DNA of 64,000 nt, from the NCBI GenBank assembly GCA_030615605.1, contig JAUWYY010000003.1, forward strand, positions 62,001 to 126,000, in the 5' to 3' direction. Origin of the DNA: a bacterium. Its GTDB lineage: Bacteria > Armatimonadota > Zipacnadia > Zipacnadales > Zipacnadaceae. Of the stretch, positions 47,135 through 57,510 are shown piece by piece. A program made the translations under genes and the position numbers. Numbering within the stretch: position 1 is the stretch's first letter; the number at the start of each line of letters is the position of its first letter. The notes under the pieces are model-generated. The model made no database searches. It was not told the origin of the DNA and worked only from the letters and a program-made list of their open reading frames with translations.

Positions 47135-48475
47135 ATGTCTATACAGCCGATAATCAACAAGCAAGTCCAGCGATTTGAACACCTGGTCGAGCAAGCCCGG
47201 ACAGCCAGCCGGTTCCGGCGAGCCGGAACGGTAGTGGAGATTTCCGGGTTGACAATCGTCGCTCGCGGCCCGGCTGCGCAGATCGGTGAACTGTGCGTCC
47301 TGGAACCGGACAACGGCGATGATCCGATCTACGCCCAGGTGGTGGCCTTCCGCGAGAATCATACCATTCTGCTGACGCTCGGCTCGTTGCAAGGTGTCCG
47401 GCCGGGCTGCCGCGTCGTGGCCATCGGTCAGCAACTGCAAATCGGCACAGGGCCACAGATGCTGGGCCGGGTAGTAGACTGTTTTGGCCGGGCGCTGGAT
47501 GACAAAGGTCCCATCCCTGTCCGAAGCCATCGGGCGCTGGAAAACGCTCCGCCACCACCACTACAGCGTCGCCGCATAACTGAGCCACTGTGGGTGGGCG
47601 TGCGCGCCATTGACGGTCTGCTGACCTGTTGCCAGGGACAGCGACTGGGCATCTTCTCAGGAGCTGGCGTCGGCAAGAGCGTGCTGCTGGGGATGATTGC
47701 CCGCAATAGCAGTGCCGATGTCAACGTAATTGCGCTTGTCGGCGAGCGCGGGCGAGAAGTTCTCGATTTCCTGGAGCGTGACCTGGGCGAGGGGCTGGCT
47801 AAATCCGTCGTCGTGGTGACTACCTCCGACCAACCTCCGCTGCTGCGGGTACACACCGGGCTGGCCGCTACCGCCATTGCTGAATATTTCCGCGACCAAG
47901 GCGCCAATGTTCTGTTGCTAATGGACTCGCTGACCCGCCTGGCGCGAGCTCAGCGCGAGGTTGGCCTGGCGGCTGGCGAGATGCCCACCACCGGCGGCTA
48001 TCCGCCGTCATTGTACACTATGCTCCCCAAGCTTCTGGAACGAGCCGGGGCAACCCAGCGGGGCACGATAACCGGACTTTATACGGTACTGGTCGAACAA
48101 GACGATCTACACGATCCGGTCGGCGATGCCGCCAGTGCCATCCTGGACGGGCGCATCGTGCTCTCCCGCCACCTCGCCGAAGCTGGCCACTATCCGGCTA
48201 TTGATATCACTCGTTCGGTTTCGCGGCTGATGGCCGATGTCGTTGAGCCAGACCACCGCCAGGCCGCGGCCCAGTTCCGGTCGTTGGTGGCAGCCCGCAA
48301 CGAAGCCCAGGATTTGATAGACGTAGGGGCGTACACCCGAGGCAGCGACCCCCGGGTAGACCGGGCCCTGGCGCTGCGCGCCGAGATGAACCGGTTCCTG
48401 CAACAGCCTCCTAATGAGTATACGGCCCCTGATCGTACCCGCCAGCGGTTGAAGAAATTGATGATGATCAGATGA
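47135..48475 (+). CDS. fliI: FliI/SctN-type secretion ATPase
   Basis: GIFSGAGVGKSVLLGMIARN (Walker A), LVGERGREVLDFLERDLG, LLLMDSLTRLARAQREVGLAAGEMPTTGGYPPSLYTMLPKLLERAG, VLVEQDDLHDPVGDAASAILDGRIVLSRHLAEAGHYPAIDITRSVSRLM. Confidence 0.92.
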   Translation: MSIQPIINKQVQRFEHLVEQARTASRFRRAGTVVEISGLTIVARGPAAQIGELCVLEPDNGDDPIYAQVVAFRENHTILLTLGSLQGVRPGCRVVAIGQQLQIGTGPQMLGRVVDCFGRALDDKGPIPVRSHRALENAPPPPLQRRRITEPLWVGVRAIDGLLTCCQGQRLGIFSGAGVGKSVLLGMIARNSSADVNVIALVGERGREVLDFLERDLGEGLAKSVVVVTTSDQPPLLRVHTGLAATAIAEYFRDQGANVLLLMDSLTRLARAQREVGLAAGEMPTTGGYPPSLYTMLPKLLERAGATQRGTITGLYTVLVEQDDLHDPVGDAASAILDGRIVLSRHLAEAGHYPAIDITRSVSRLMADVVEPDHRQAAAQFRSLVAARNEAQDLIDVGAYTRGSDPRVDRALALRAEMNRFLQQPPNEYTAPDRTRQRLKKLMMIR

Positions 48476-48927
48476 ACAAACGTATCGCCCGGATGGGTAA
48501 CATCCTGAACAACCGCACAAGCCAGGAACGACTCTGTCAATGGCGAGTGGGCACGTGCCGCCGACTGCTGCATGCAGCCGAGGCCAAACTGAGCGGACTA
48601 CACCACGAACAGACCGCTTTGCGCAACACCACCGGCAGGCAGGTCGCATATACTGTTCACTGGCATCAGCAGCGCCAGCGCGCACTGGCCGAGCTGGACC
48701 GGCGCATAACCCGAATCCAGCGCACACATCAGCGGCTCAAGCAGAGGGCCTCTCGCAGACAGGCCGAGCTGGTCAATGCCGCCCAACTGCGGCGCGCTGC
48801 CCAAAAAGCTACCGCCCGGCTCCAGCAGCAAGCCAACCAAACAGCCCGGCGCAGCCGCCAGAGGCGATTCGACGACCTGATCCGCAGTAAACGAGTAGCT
48901 CTCAACTCTCATGCTACTGCCACCTGA
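48472..48927 (+). CDS. FliJ/SctO-like coiled-coil protein
   Basis: 151 aa Arg/Gln/Ala-rich helical protein, ATGA overlap with fliI; assignment relies on size, composition and position. Confidence 0.55.
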   Translation: MNKRIARMGNILNNRTSQERLCQWRVGTCRRLLHAAEAKLSGLHHEQTALRNTTGRQVAYTVHWHQQRQRALAELDRRITRIQRTHQRLKQRASRRQAELVNAAQLRRAAQKATARLQQQANQTARRSRQRRFDDLIRSKRVALNSHATAT

Positions 48928-50107
48928 TACCACATATCAGCGGGCCCGCTTCCCTGCCGCCTGGCAGCTAGGCAGCCAGGAGCGACAGGCGCTGCAGGCC
49001 CAATTGCCTACGATGACCGAGGCGCTGCGCCGCGTCAGCCGCAGCTACCTGGGCACGGCTGCCACCACCGACACCCCTCAGTTGCTCTGGCAGCAGTCTG
49101 AATTAGAGGAGATAGAACAAATCATCGGGGCCACGCTGGTCTCACGCTTCGGCGACTCCGGCCAGATGGTAACAATAATACCCCGAGCACTGGCAGCACG
49201 CTGCGTCGGCCCATTACTGGGATACCCCATGAAGCTGGAGCTATCCTCTGAGAGATTGACCCGAACGGACCTGGCCATCTTGCAGCCATATCTGGAAGCG
49301 CTGGCCGACAGCGTCCTGCGTACGCTTCTTGGCAGTCGTGGCCGACACCAGATGTTATCTGCCGATGCCCCGCGGTCGGGGCTCGCCTCCGAAAGCTTTG
49401 CTGTAGCAATTCCCCTGGGGCCAAGCGGCGGCCGGCACGACATAGTGATGGCAGCATCGACCGCAGCCTGGCGCAATAACCTCGCAGTCAATTCCGAAAC
49501 CGACCCTACCGGGCTCAAGCGCAGCCAACTGTATGCTCTTCCGGTGTGCCTGGAGGCCGTCCTATCCGCTCCATCTCTAGGGTTAACCGAACTGCAGGCG
49601 CTGGCTCGCGGGGATGTCCTGTTGCTGACCAACAACCGAAAAATGATTGTGCAACTGCAAGCCGACGGCCGGCCGGTCGCCGCTGGACAGGCCGGTGCCC
49701 AGGGCAGTCAGCTTAGTGTACGCTTACTGGCGACAAATACTTACAGCGGGAGCCACACAGCTATGAGCGAGCAGCCCAACACTGTCCCCCAGTCCGAGCA
49801 GCAACTGTCCTCAGCCCAAACGCCCGAGGGCACACGCACAGGCGAGACGACCCTGGAGTCGGCGGACGGGATTCCGGTCGAGATTCAGATCCGGCTGGGA
49901 CAAGTTGTCATGCCGCTGGGCGAACTGCAGGAGCTTTGCGCCGGCGCAGTGGTGACCCTGGACCGCAGCCTCGATGATCCGGTAGAGATTCTGGCCGGCA
50001 ACAAGGTGGTTGCCCGTGGCGAGATCGTGGCGGTCGAAGACCAACTGGGAGTTCGCATCTTGCAGGTAGCCGATCCACACCAGGCCCAGAGCGAAGCTCC
50101 CCACTAG
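48911..50107 (+). CDS. FliM-FliN fusion-like C-ring protein (two SpoA domains)
   Basis: TYQRARFPAAWQLGSQERQALQAQLPTMTEALRRVSRSYLG resembles FliM middle-domain start; C-terminal IPVEIQIRLGQVVMPLGELQELCAGAVVTLDRSLDDPVEILAGNKVVARGEIVAVEDQLGVRILQV is a SpoA/FliN domain; a second SpoA-like segment at LPVCLEAVLSAPSLGLTELQALARGDVLLLTNNR. Confidence 0.78.
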   Translation: MLLPPDTTYQRARFPAAWQLGSQERQALQAQLPTMTEALRRVSRSYLGTAATTDTPQLLWQQSELEEIEQIIGATLVSRFGDSGQMVTIIPRALAARCVGPLLGYPMKLELSSERLTRTDLAILQPYLEALADSVLRTLLGSRGRHQMLSADAPRSGLASESFAVAIPLGPSGGRHDIVMAASTAAWRNNLAVNSETDPTGLKRSQLYALPVCLEAVLSAPSLGLTELQALARGDVLLLTNNRKMIVQLQADGRPVAAGQAGAQGSQLSVRLLATNTYSGSHTAMSEQPNTVPQSEQQLSSAQTPEGTRTGETTLESADGIPVEIQIRLGQVVMPLGELQELCAGAVVTLDRSLDDPVEILAGNKVVARGEIVAVEDQLGVRILQVADPHQAQSEAPH

Positions 50108-50169
50108 TTGCTACCCTCTGCTGAAGCTACCTACCCGCGATCTGTCTATCATTATCCACTTATTTGCTA

Positions 50170-51858
<1,689 letters not shown>

Positions 51859-52142
51859 CTAATCCTCCCTCCCCAATTCTGTGCTGCTCCTGGAAGCACC
51901 ACTTTTCTGACGCACAGCCTCCGCCAAGCAAACCCCAGGAAGGTCAATTCATTCCTGGAGAGAAGTGAGGATGCACATATCACGGTTGCCAAGCGTAGAG
52001 CTGAGGCGCGATCAACTGCAACCCTGACTCCATCTGCACGGAAATGCTACCTCACGTTACACATTACCCCCGCCTGGAACGTTATAGTAAGTGAGAAAAG
52101 GATTTGCAGGAGCTTGCGAAGACCAGAAGCCAGGAGGCTGTT

Positions 52143-52655
52143 GTGGAGACCGGGGAACAACTCTACCAGGAACTGATCGCACCCATCGAGCAGCAGATGA
52201 TGCGCACCGTCACCGGAATACTCCGCGACCCAGAGGACGCTGCCGATGTCTTCCAGGAAGTGTTGGCGATTATCTGGAAGAAACTGAGAAGGATTCACCG
52301 ACACCCCAATCCTCACAGTTATATCTTGCGCATCTGCGTTAATGCTTCCTACGACGCCCTTCGTAAGCGCGCCCGGACAAGAGGAAGAGAAGTGTCCCTC
52401 GGAGCAGAAGCGCGGGCGACTCTTGTCGGAACGCCGGGAGGCACCCCGGAGGCTGGCGAAAGAGAAGAGACAGTCATGCAGGCGATCTCTGCTCTGCCCG
52501 CCAAACAAGCTAAGGCAGTGCTGCTGCGTGTAGTCGAGGACCTGCCCTATGAGGCCATTGGCGGCATGCTGGGCTGTTCCGAGGCGACCGCTCGTTCCCA
52601 TGTGTCGAAGGGCAAGGCCCATCTTCGCACGATCCTGTCTGATCCACATTCCTAA
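52143..52655 (+). CDS. ECF-type RNA polymerase sigma factor
   Basis: LRDPEDAADVFQEVLAIIWKKLRRIHRHPNPHSYILRICVNASYDALRKR (region 2) and ALPAKQAKAVLLRVVEDLPYEAIGGMLGCSEATARSHVSKGKAHLR (region 4); GTG 52143 sits 5 nt after AGGAGG. Confidence 0.88.
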   Translation: METGEQLYQELIAPIEQQMMRTVTGILRDPEDAADVFQEVLAIIWKKLRRIHRHPNPHSYILRICVNASYDALRKRARTRGREVSLGAEARATLVGTPGGTPEAGEREETVMQAISALPAKQAKAVLLRVVEDLPYEAIGGMLGCSEATARSHVSKGKAHLRTILSDPHS

Positions 52656-52678
52656 CCCACAAAAGGAGAAGAGAGACC

Positions 52679-54019
52679 ATGACACCCAAAGCGCGTGACC
52701 TGCAGGAACCCGGTCAGCACGACATGATCGGGGCATTGCGTGATGCTTTACGCCAATATAATTCCGAAGAACTCAATCCACGCATGCGGGAGGCCCTGAA
52801 AAGCTTCCGCGAGGGCTTACATGCCCACCCCTACGTTAGGTCACTGGAGAAACACGGGGCGATTACTCGTTCGCTTCGCCGGCGTCGCTTCGCGCCGGGG
52901 ATACCTCGTATTGGTCTCTTCTGGCGCGCACTGCGTCCAAAGCCACTGCTGGTGGGAGCCGCGGTGGTGCTGGTAGCTCTTCTGGTCAGCGTGCTGCTGT
53001 TGGCTCCACGGCCTAGTTCGGACTTCGCCTGGGCGGATGTGGTAGAGGCCATGCAGAGGGTGGAAAAGGCGCATATCACAGGCAGTTCCGGCGATATGTG
53101 GTATTTGCGTGGGCACGGTTGGCGGTGGCAGACGGTGGGGTGGGAGCACGCGCCTAGTGGTAGAACGCTGATTCTGACGCCGGAAGCCTCGTGGCTGGTC
53201 AGTGAGGACCACGCAACCCTGGCGGACCCAGACCCTGCACTGATTGCCAGTAAGGTCAGAGCCAATCTGACCGCTCCGGATTGGATGGCGTTAATGGAGG
53301 GACCGAGCACCGAGGGAGAAAACCGTATCACGAATTGGCGGGTGAATGACGATGTGCTGGATGGTATGCCCGTCAAGCGCCTTGACCTGTGGGGGGGCAT
53401 GACGCCGGACTCTAAGGGGAAGGTGTGGATAGATTGGGACACGAAGCGGATCCTTCGCTACGAAACATGGAAGATCGAAGAAGACGGAAGGGAAACACTC
53501 ATTATCTGGTGGACCGTGGACTATGACAGTCCGGTTGATCCAAGTCTGTTTGCATACGAGCCCCCAGCGGGGATGAGGATCCAGGACTCTCGTTTGACTG
53601 CGATACGAAGACAGGCCATAGAGGGTGCAATAGCTGCGCTGGCAGACTACCCGGACGAAGTCGCATACCTCGAACATCTGCTCGCCGAGTGGTTGAGTCT
53701 CAATTGCTTCTTTGAGGTCGTGGAGACGGAGGATTCAGGACACAAACTGGCGCGCGTATGGTCGGCTCATTTCAGCGAAGAGCAGAAGGTACGCTTCGAA
53801 AGCGAACCGACTAGCCAATTCTTCACGTTTGACCTAAACGAGAAGAAGCTGGTTGAGCGCGAAGTGAAGCACCGCCTGAGCCTCCCATGCCCATCCTCAT
53901 GCCGCATCCCGGGCACTCACACGCATCCTAGCCACGAACAACAGACGCTCGAGCATGTCCGTATCGAATATGATGAGGTGGGCCAACCCCATATCCTGGA
54001 CCTTAAGGCCATTGAATGA
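52679..54019 (+). CDS. Single-pass membrane protein co-encoded with ECF sigma factor, extracytoplasmic domain possibly LolA/RseB-like
   Basis: About 95-aa cytoplasmic segment, TM LLVGAAVVLVALLVSVLLLAP, then FAWADVVEAMQRVEKAHITGSSGDMWYLRGHGWRWQ...; directly follows sigma gene. Confidence 0.5.
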   Translation: MTPKARDLQEPGQHDMIGALRDALRQYNSEELNPRMREALKSFREGLHAHPYVRSLEKHGAITRSLRRRRFAPGIPRIGLFWRALRPKPLLVGAAVVLVALLVSVLLLAPRPSSDFAWADVVEAMQRVEKAHITGSSGDMWYLRGHGWRWQTVGWEHAPSGRTLILTPEASWLVSEDHATLADPDPALIASKVRANLTAPDWMALMEGPSTEGENRITNWRVNDDVLDGMPVKRLDLWGGMTPDSKGKVWIDWDTKRILRYETWKIEEDGRETLIIWWTVDYDSPVDPSLFAYEPPAGMRIQDSRLTAIRRQAIEGAIAALADYPDEVAYLEHLLAEWLSLNCFFEVVETEDSGHKLARVWSAHFSEEQKVRFESEPTSQFFTFDLNEKKLVEREVKHRLSLPCPSSCRIPGTHTHPSHEQQTLEHVRIEYDEVGQPHILDLKAIE

Positions 54020-54345
54020 GGACCCACATACACATCCCGGCCTTGCACCCGAGTGGGCGCGACTGGCCGGCTGATGCAAGAATCTCAGACTTGCTCAAGG
54101 ATTAGGCGTTCTGGCGAGCGCGGCCCGCCGTCCTGCCAGTCTCTTCCCCAGCTAAGTATAGCACCTGCCGCCCTTGCAGGTTGAACTCAGGATAGCCCTA
54201 CCACGGCGGGAGAGCGTGGGGCTGCCGTGGGTACGGCAGGGGGCCTCAGCAGACCGGACTGAGAAGCTCTCGGCTGCAGGGGGAAGGTCACACGGCGACT
54301 GAGGCGGAAACTGGCGTCATCGCAAATCGACACGGAGGTAGTAAT

Positions 54346-55122
54346 ATGATAAAGCTGTCCGCTTGCATCGAGATGTTGTTCGCGGAGATTGATGAGTTCA
54401 GCCAACGCATCCCAGCCGCAGCCGAGGCTGGCCTGGACGGTGTCGAGTTCTGGAGTTACTCCAACAAGGACCTGGACGCCGTAGCCAGCGCCTGTCAGAA
54501 TACTGGCCTACCACTTACAGCAATGATCGTAGAAGCGCCCGAGGGGATGCTGGATCACCGCCTGGCCGACCAGTTTGCGGAGGCCGCCAAGCAGGCCATC
54601 GCTGCAGCCCAGAGCGTCGGCTGCTCCACGCTCATCTGCACCACCGGCAACATCGAAGAGCCGATCAATCGCAATCGCGCCCACGCCGGAGTGGTCGCCT
54701 GCCTAAAGACAGCAGCACCACTGGCCGAAGAAGCCGAGGTCACGCTCGTCCTCGAGCCGCTCAATGTCCTGGTTGACCATCCGGGGTATTTCTTGACATC
54801 CAGCCTGGAGGGCTTCGAGATAGTCGAGCAGGTGAATAGCTCCGCGGTGAAGTTGCTGTATGACATCTATGACCAGCAGATCACCGAGGGCAATCTCATC
54901 GCCACCATCACCTCGCACATCAAGCTGATCGGCCATTTCCACGCCGCTGACGTCCCCGGCCGCCACGAGCCGGGCACCGGGGAGATCAACTACGCCAACG
55001 TGTTGGCGGCCATTGACGAGGCCGGCTACGAGGGCTTCGTGGGATTGGAGTATGCACCGACCGTTGACACTGCCGAAAGTCTCCAAGCGCTTCTGGCAAT
55101 GCGGGAGGAGATCAACTCTTAG
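54346..55122 (+). CDS. Hydroxypyruvate isomerase-like TIM-barrel (AP endonuclease 2 family)
   Basis: KLSACIEMLFAEIDEFSQRIPAAAEAGLDGVEFWSYSNKDLDAVA; VLEPLNVLVDHPGYFLTSSLEGFEIVEQVNSSAVKLLYDIYDQQITEGNLIATITSHIKLIGHFHAADVPGRHEPGTGEINYANVLAAID. Confidence 0.88.
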   Translation: MIKLSACIEMLFAEIDEFSQRIPAAAEAGLDGVEFWSYSNKDLDAVASACQNTGLPLTAMIVEAPEGMLDHRLADQFAEAAKQAIAAAQSVGCSTLICTTGNIEEPINRNRAHAGVVACLKTAAPLAEEAEVTLVLEPLNVLVDHPGYFLTSSLEGFEIVEQVNSSAVKLLYDIYDQQITEGNLIATITSHIKLIGHFHAADVPGRHEPGTGEINYANVLAAIDEAGYEGFVGLEYAPTVDTAESLQALLAMREEINS

Positions 55123-55805
55123 CGAACCACTGTTACCTCACAGTTGCCCTGAACTCCAGAGATCAGGTCAGTCGCCGTGATCAAGCAGAAGCCGCCCGCG
55201 GCCAGGCCTTCGACAATGCCATCAGCACTGACAACCGCCACCGTGGGATCCCCACTGCTCCACACGATATCGCCGGCCACCACGTTTCCGTCAGAGTCAT
55301 AGCAGACAGCCGTCAGCGGAGCCTGTTCTTGCACACCAACTACTAGCACCGGAGGCAGGACCTCTACCAGAACTGTGAGTGCCTCAGTAAACAGATGCAC
55401 TATGCTCGTCCGCCCGGCGACAACTTGGGTCGGTGCGTGAGCCTGGGCGATGACCGGCCCGGTTCCATCAAATGACACATAGGCCAATGCCTGCACCAGA
55501 TAGTCGCCCGGCGGTACGCCCCTGACGGTCCCCCCCACCTGGGCGCTACCCGAATCCCGTCTTATCAGCAGGTCCGGCACAACCGGTCCCGTAGAACCCG
55601 CCGGAGCCACCACTTGGATGCGCACGCTGTTAGTGGCATTCGGCAGCCCCTGAGGGGCCGGACCAGCCGGCTGCGACTGCTCTGGAAACACCACAGTAAC
55701 TGAGATCTCTCCCGTCGCGCTGGAGCCTGAGCCTCCGCCACAGCCAGCTATTACCACAGCAATGACTACCGCCACGACTATTAAGGTAAGCTCTGCACGC
55801 TGCAT
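55119..55805 (-). CDS. Lipoprotein with C-terminal BIG2-like Ig domain
   Basis: VAVVIAVVIAGCGGGSGSS lipobox; C-term VVAGDIVWSSGDPTVAVVSADGIVEGLAAGGFCLITATD. Confidence 0.75.
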   Translation of the reverse strand: MQRAELTLIVVAVVIAVVIAGCGGGSGSSATGEISVTVVFPEQSQPAGPAPQGLPNATNSVRIQVVAPAGSTGPVVPDLLIRRDSGSAQVGGTVRGVPPGDYLVQALAYVSFDGTGPVIAQAHAPTQVVAGRTSIVHLFTEALTVLVEVLPPVLVVGVQEQAPLTAVCYDSDGNVVAGDIVWSSGDPTVAVVSADGIVEGLAAGGFCLITATDLISGVQGNCEVTVVR

Positions 55806-55845
55806 CTCTTATCTAATCCTCCTTAGCACCGATCCAATGCCGACA

Positions 55846-57510
55846 TTAGTCCAAGCTGCCGAAGCGCTTGAAGGCGCCGATAGCGCCGTCCCAGTCCCCG
55901 CCCTGGGTGCGTCGCGTCGCAAAGACGCCGGTCCAGCCCTTGTCCATCTCCTGGTAGCCGACCGCCGACCACATCGGAGCGTAGCCGTCGCGTTCGGCAT
56001 ACTCCACAAACAGATCCAGCCCCAGCGTCTGGTACATATTGGGGAAGTAGAAGCCGCAGGTTGTCAGCTTGTTATCCGCCGCATCTTCGCCGACCTCAGC
56101 ATAGAAGTCCAGAGAGCCGGGCCGGACCGGATACGATACATCCACACTCTGGCCGCCGCCCACGCCTCGTTCGTGGAAGTAATTGAATCCTATCTGCCCG
56201 CTGTACAGGGGCAGTCTGAGCCTGCCCAGAGCCCCGCCGCCCTCACCACCTGCGACGATCACCCGATCATAGCTGTCTATCCAGGCCAGATCCACGGTAG
56301 CATGGCGGCCCTTGTAGCGCAGCCGCGCGCCATCGAAAGTCGTGTAACTGAACAGCGAGCCGAGGGTAGAGTTGTTCACCGGCCCCTGCAGATAGTGCTG
56401 CCGGCCCGCAATGATATCAAATTCACCCGCCCGCCACAGACCAAAGCCTTCGCTCAGGGTCGTATGCCACTGCCCACTTAGGTCACTGATGGTCTCTCCG
56501 CCTACCTCCAAGTACAGGTTATTGCCCCAGATGCCGCTGGCCCGCGCCCGCATTCCGGCAAACGAGCCGCCGTTGTACAGCAGCCCGTAGACGTCAAGTT
56601 GGCTGCGCGGGCCATAGAAGTTCCGTCCGAAGGCCGCAGCCGGCTGGGACTGTAACGAGCCGAAAGCCTGTGGGGCAGCCGCCAGCAGCAACCCAGCAGC
56701 TCCACCAAAGCCAGAGACAGCAGCCGAGCCAGCGCCTTCGACGATTACCTCAATGGCACCAGTTGAAGGTGCAATCGCCCCTGCCGTCAGGTCGGCCTGC
56801 CCGGAGCCAATTACCTGCTGTTTGAAGTCGGCGCCCGCCGTGGTACCGGGAGTTGACTGAACAGCGACACCACCCTTTATGCCCTCCCACCACGGCGACA
56901 GCGCGCCCGTAGGAAAACTAGATGGCCATGACGGAGAGGCCGGGCCGGGCGCTCCGCTGGGGCCAACTCCGGACTGCTGCTGATGGCCGACCGTGGTACT
57001 ACCGACGTCAGTGCTGAATACCGCTTCGCCGTCCCAGACGGATACCTGCTCCCGCTCGCGGGGCGGATAGACTCCGGGCGCGGTCGGGCCCTGGAACAGC
57101 ATCTGCGTGCCGCGGACCGCGGCGGTCGCCACTGCGCCCTCAACCTGGGCACCGCTGCCCTTCACCACGTTGGCCAGAACCTGCCCGCTGAGCAGCTTCA
57201 CCTGCCGGCCCGTCACCGACTTGATAACCAGCTCGCTGCGCGGGGCCATGCGCACCACCGTGCCATTGGGGAACTTTATCTCGCACTTCGAGCGTCGCCC
57301 GGTACGCACGCGGCTATCCACGGCAAGCTGCGTACCCACCTGGCTCGTCACAAAGCTGTCCTGCCCGGGAACCTTGTGGGTCACCTTCAACACAATCGCA
57401 CTGATCTGGGCAGTTGGAGCAGCCGCCACCGGCCAAGCCAACGCTACTATCAGGGCTGCGATTGTCAGTAGAATCATCTGTCGGAACGTCACTCTCGCGT
57501 AACTATTCAT
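55846..57510 (-). CDS. FecR-domain protein with C-terminal region suggestive of an outer-membrane/beta-rich domain
   Basis: Signal peptide; VDSRVRTGRRSKCEIKFPNGTVVRMAPRSELVIKSVTGRQVKLLSGQVLANVVKGSGAQVEGAVATAAVRGTQM (FecR); Tyr/Gly/aromatic-rich C-terminus. Confidence 0.75.
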   Translation of the reverse strand: MNSYARVTFRQMILLTIAALIVALAWPVAAAPTAQISAIVLKVTHKVPGQDSFVTSQVGTQLAVDSRVRTGRRSKCEIKFPNGTVVRMAPRSELVIKSVTGRQVKLLSGQVLANVVKGSGAQVEGAVATAAVRGTQMLFQGPTAPGVYPPREREQVSVWDGEAVFSTDVGSTTVGHQQQSGVGPSGAPGPASPSWPSSFPTGALSPWWEGIKGGVAVQSTPGTTAGADFKQQVIGSGQADLTAGAIAPSTGAIEVIVEGAGSAAVSGFGGAAGLLLAAAPQAFGSLQSQPAAAFGRNFYGPRSQLDVYGLLYNGGSFAGMRARASGIWGNNLYLEVGGETISDLSGQWHTTLSEGFGLWRAGEFDIIAGRQHYLQGPVNNSTLGSLFSYTTFDGARLRYKGRHATVDLAWIDSYDRVIVAGGEGGGALGRLRLPLYSGQIGFNYFHERGVGGGQSVDVSYPVRPGSLDFYAEVGEDAADNKLTTCGFYFPNMYQTLGLDLFVEYAERDGYAPMWSAVGYQEMDKGWTGVFATRRTQGGDWDGAIGAFKRFGSLD

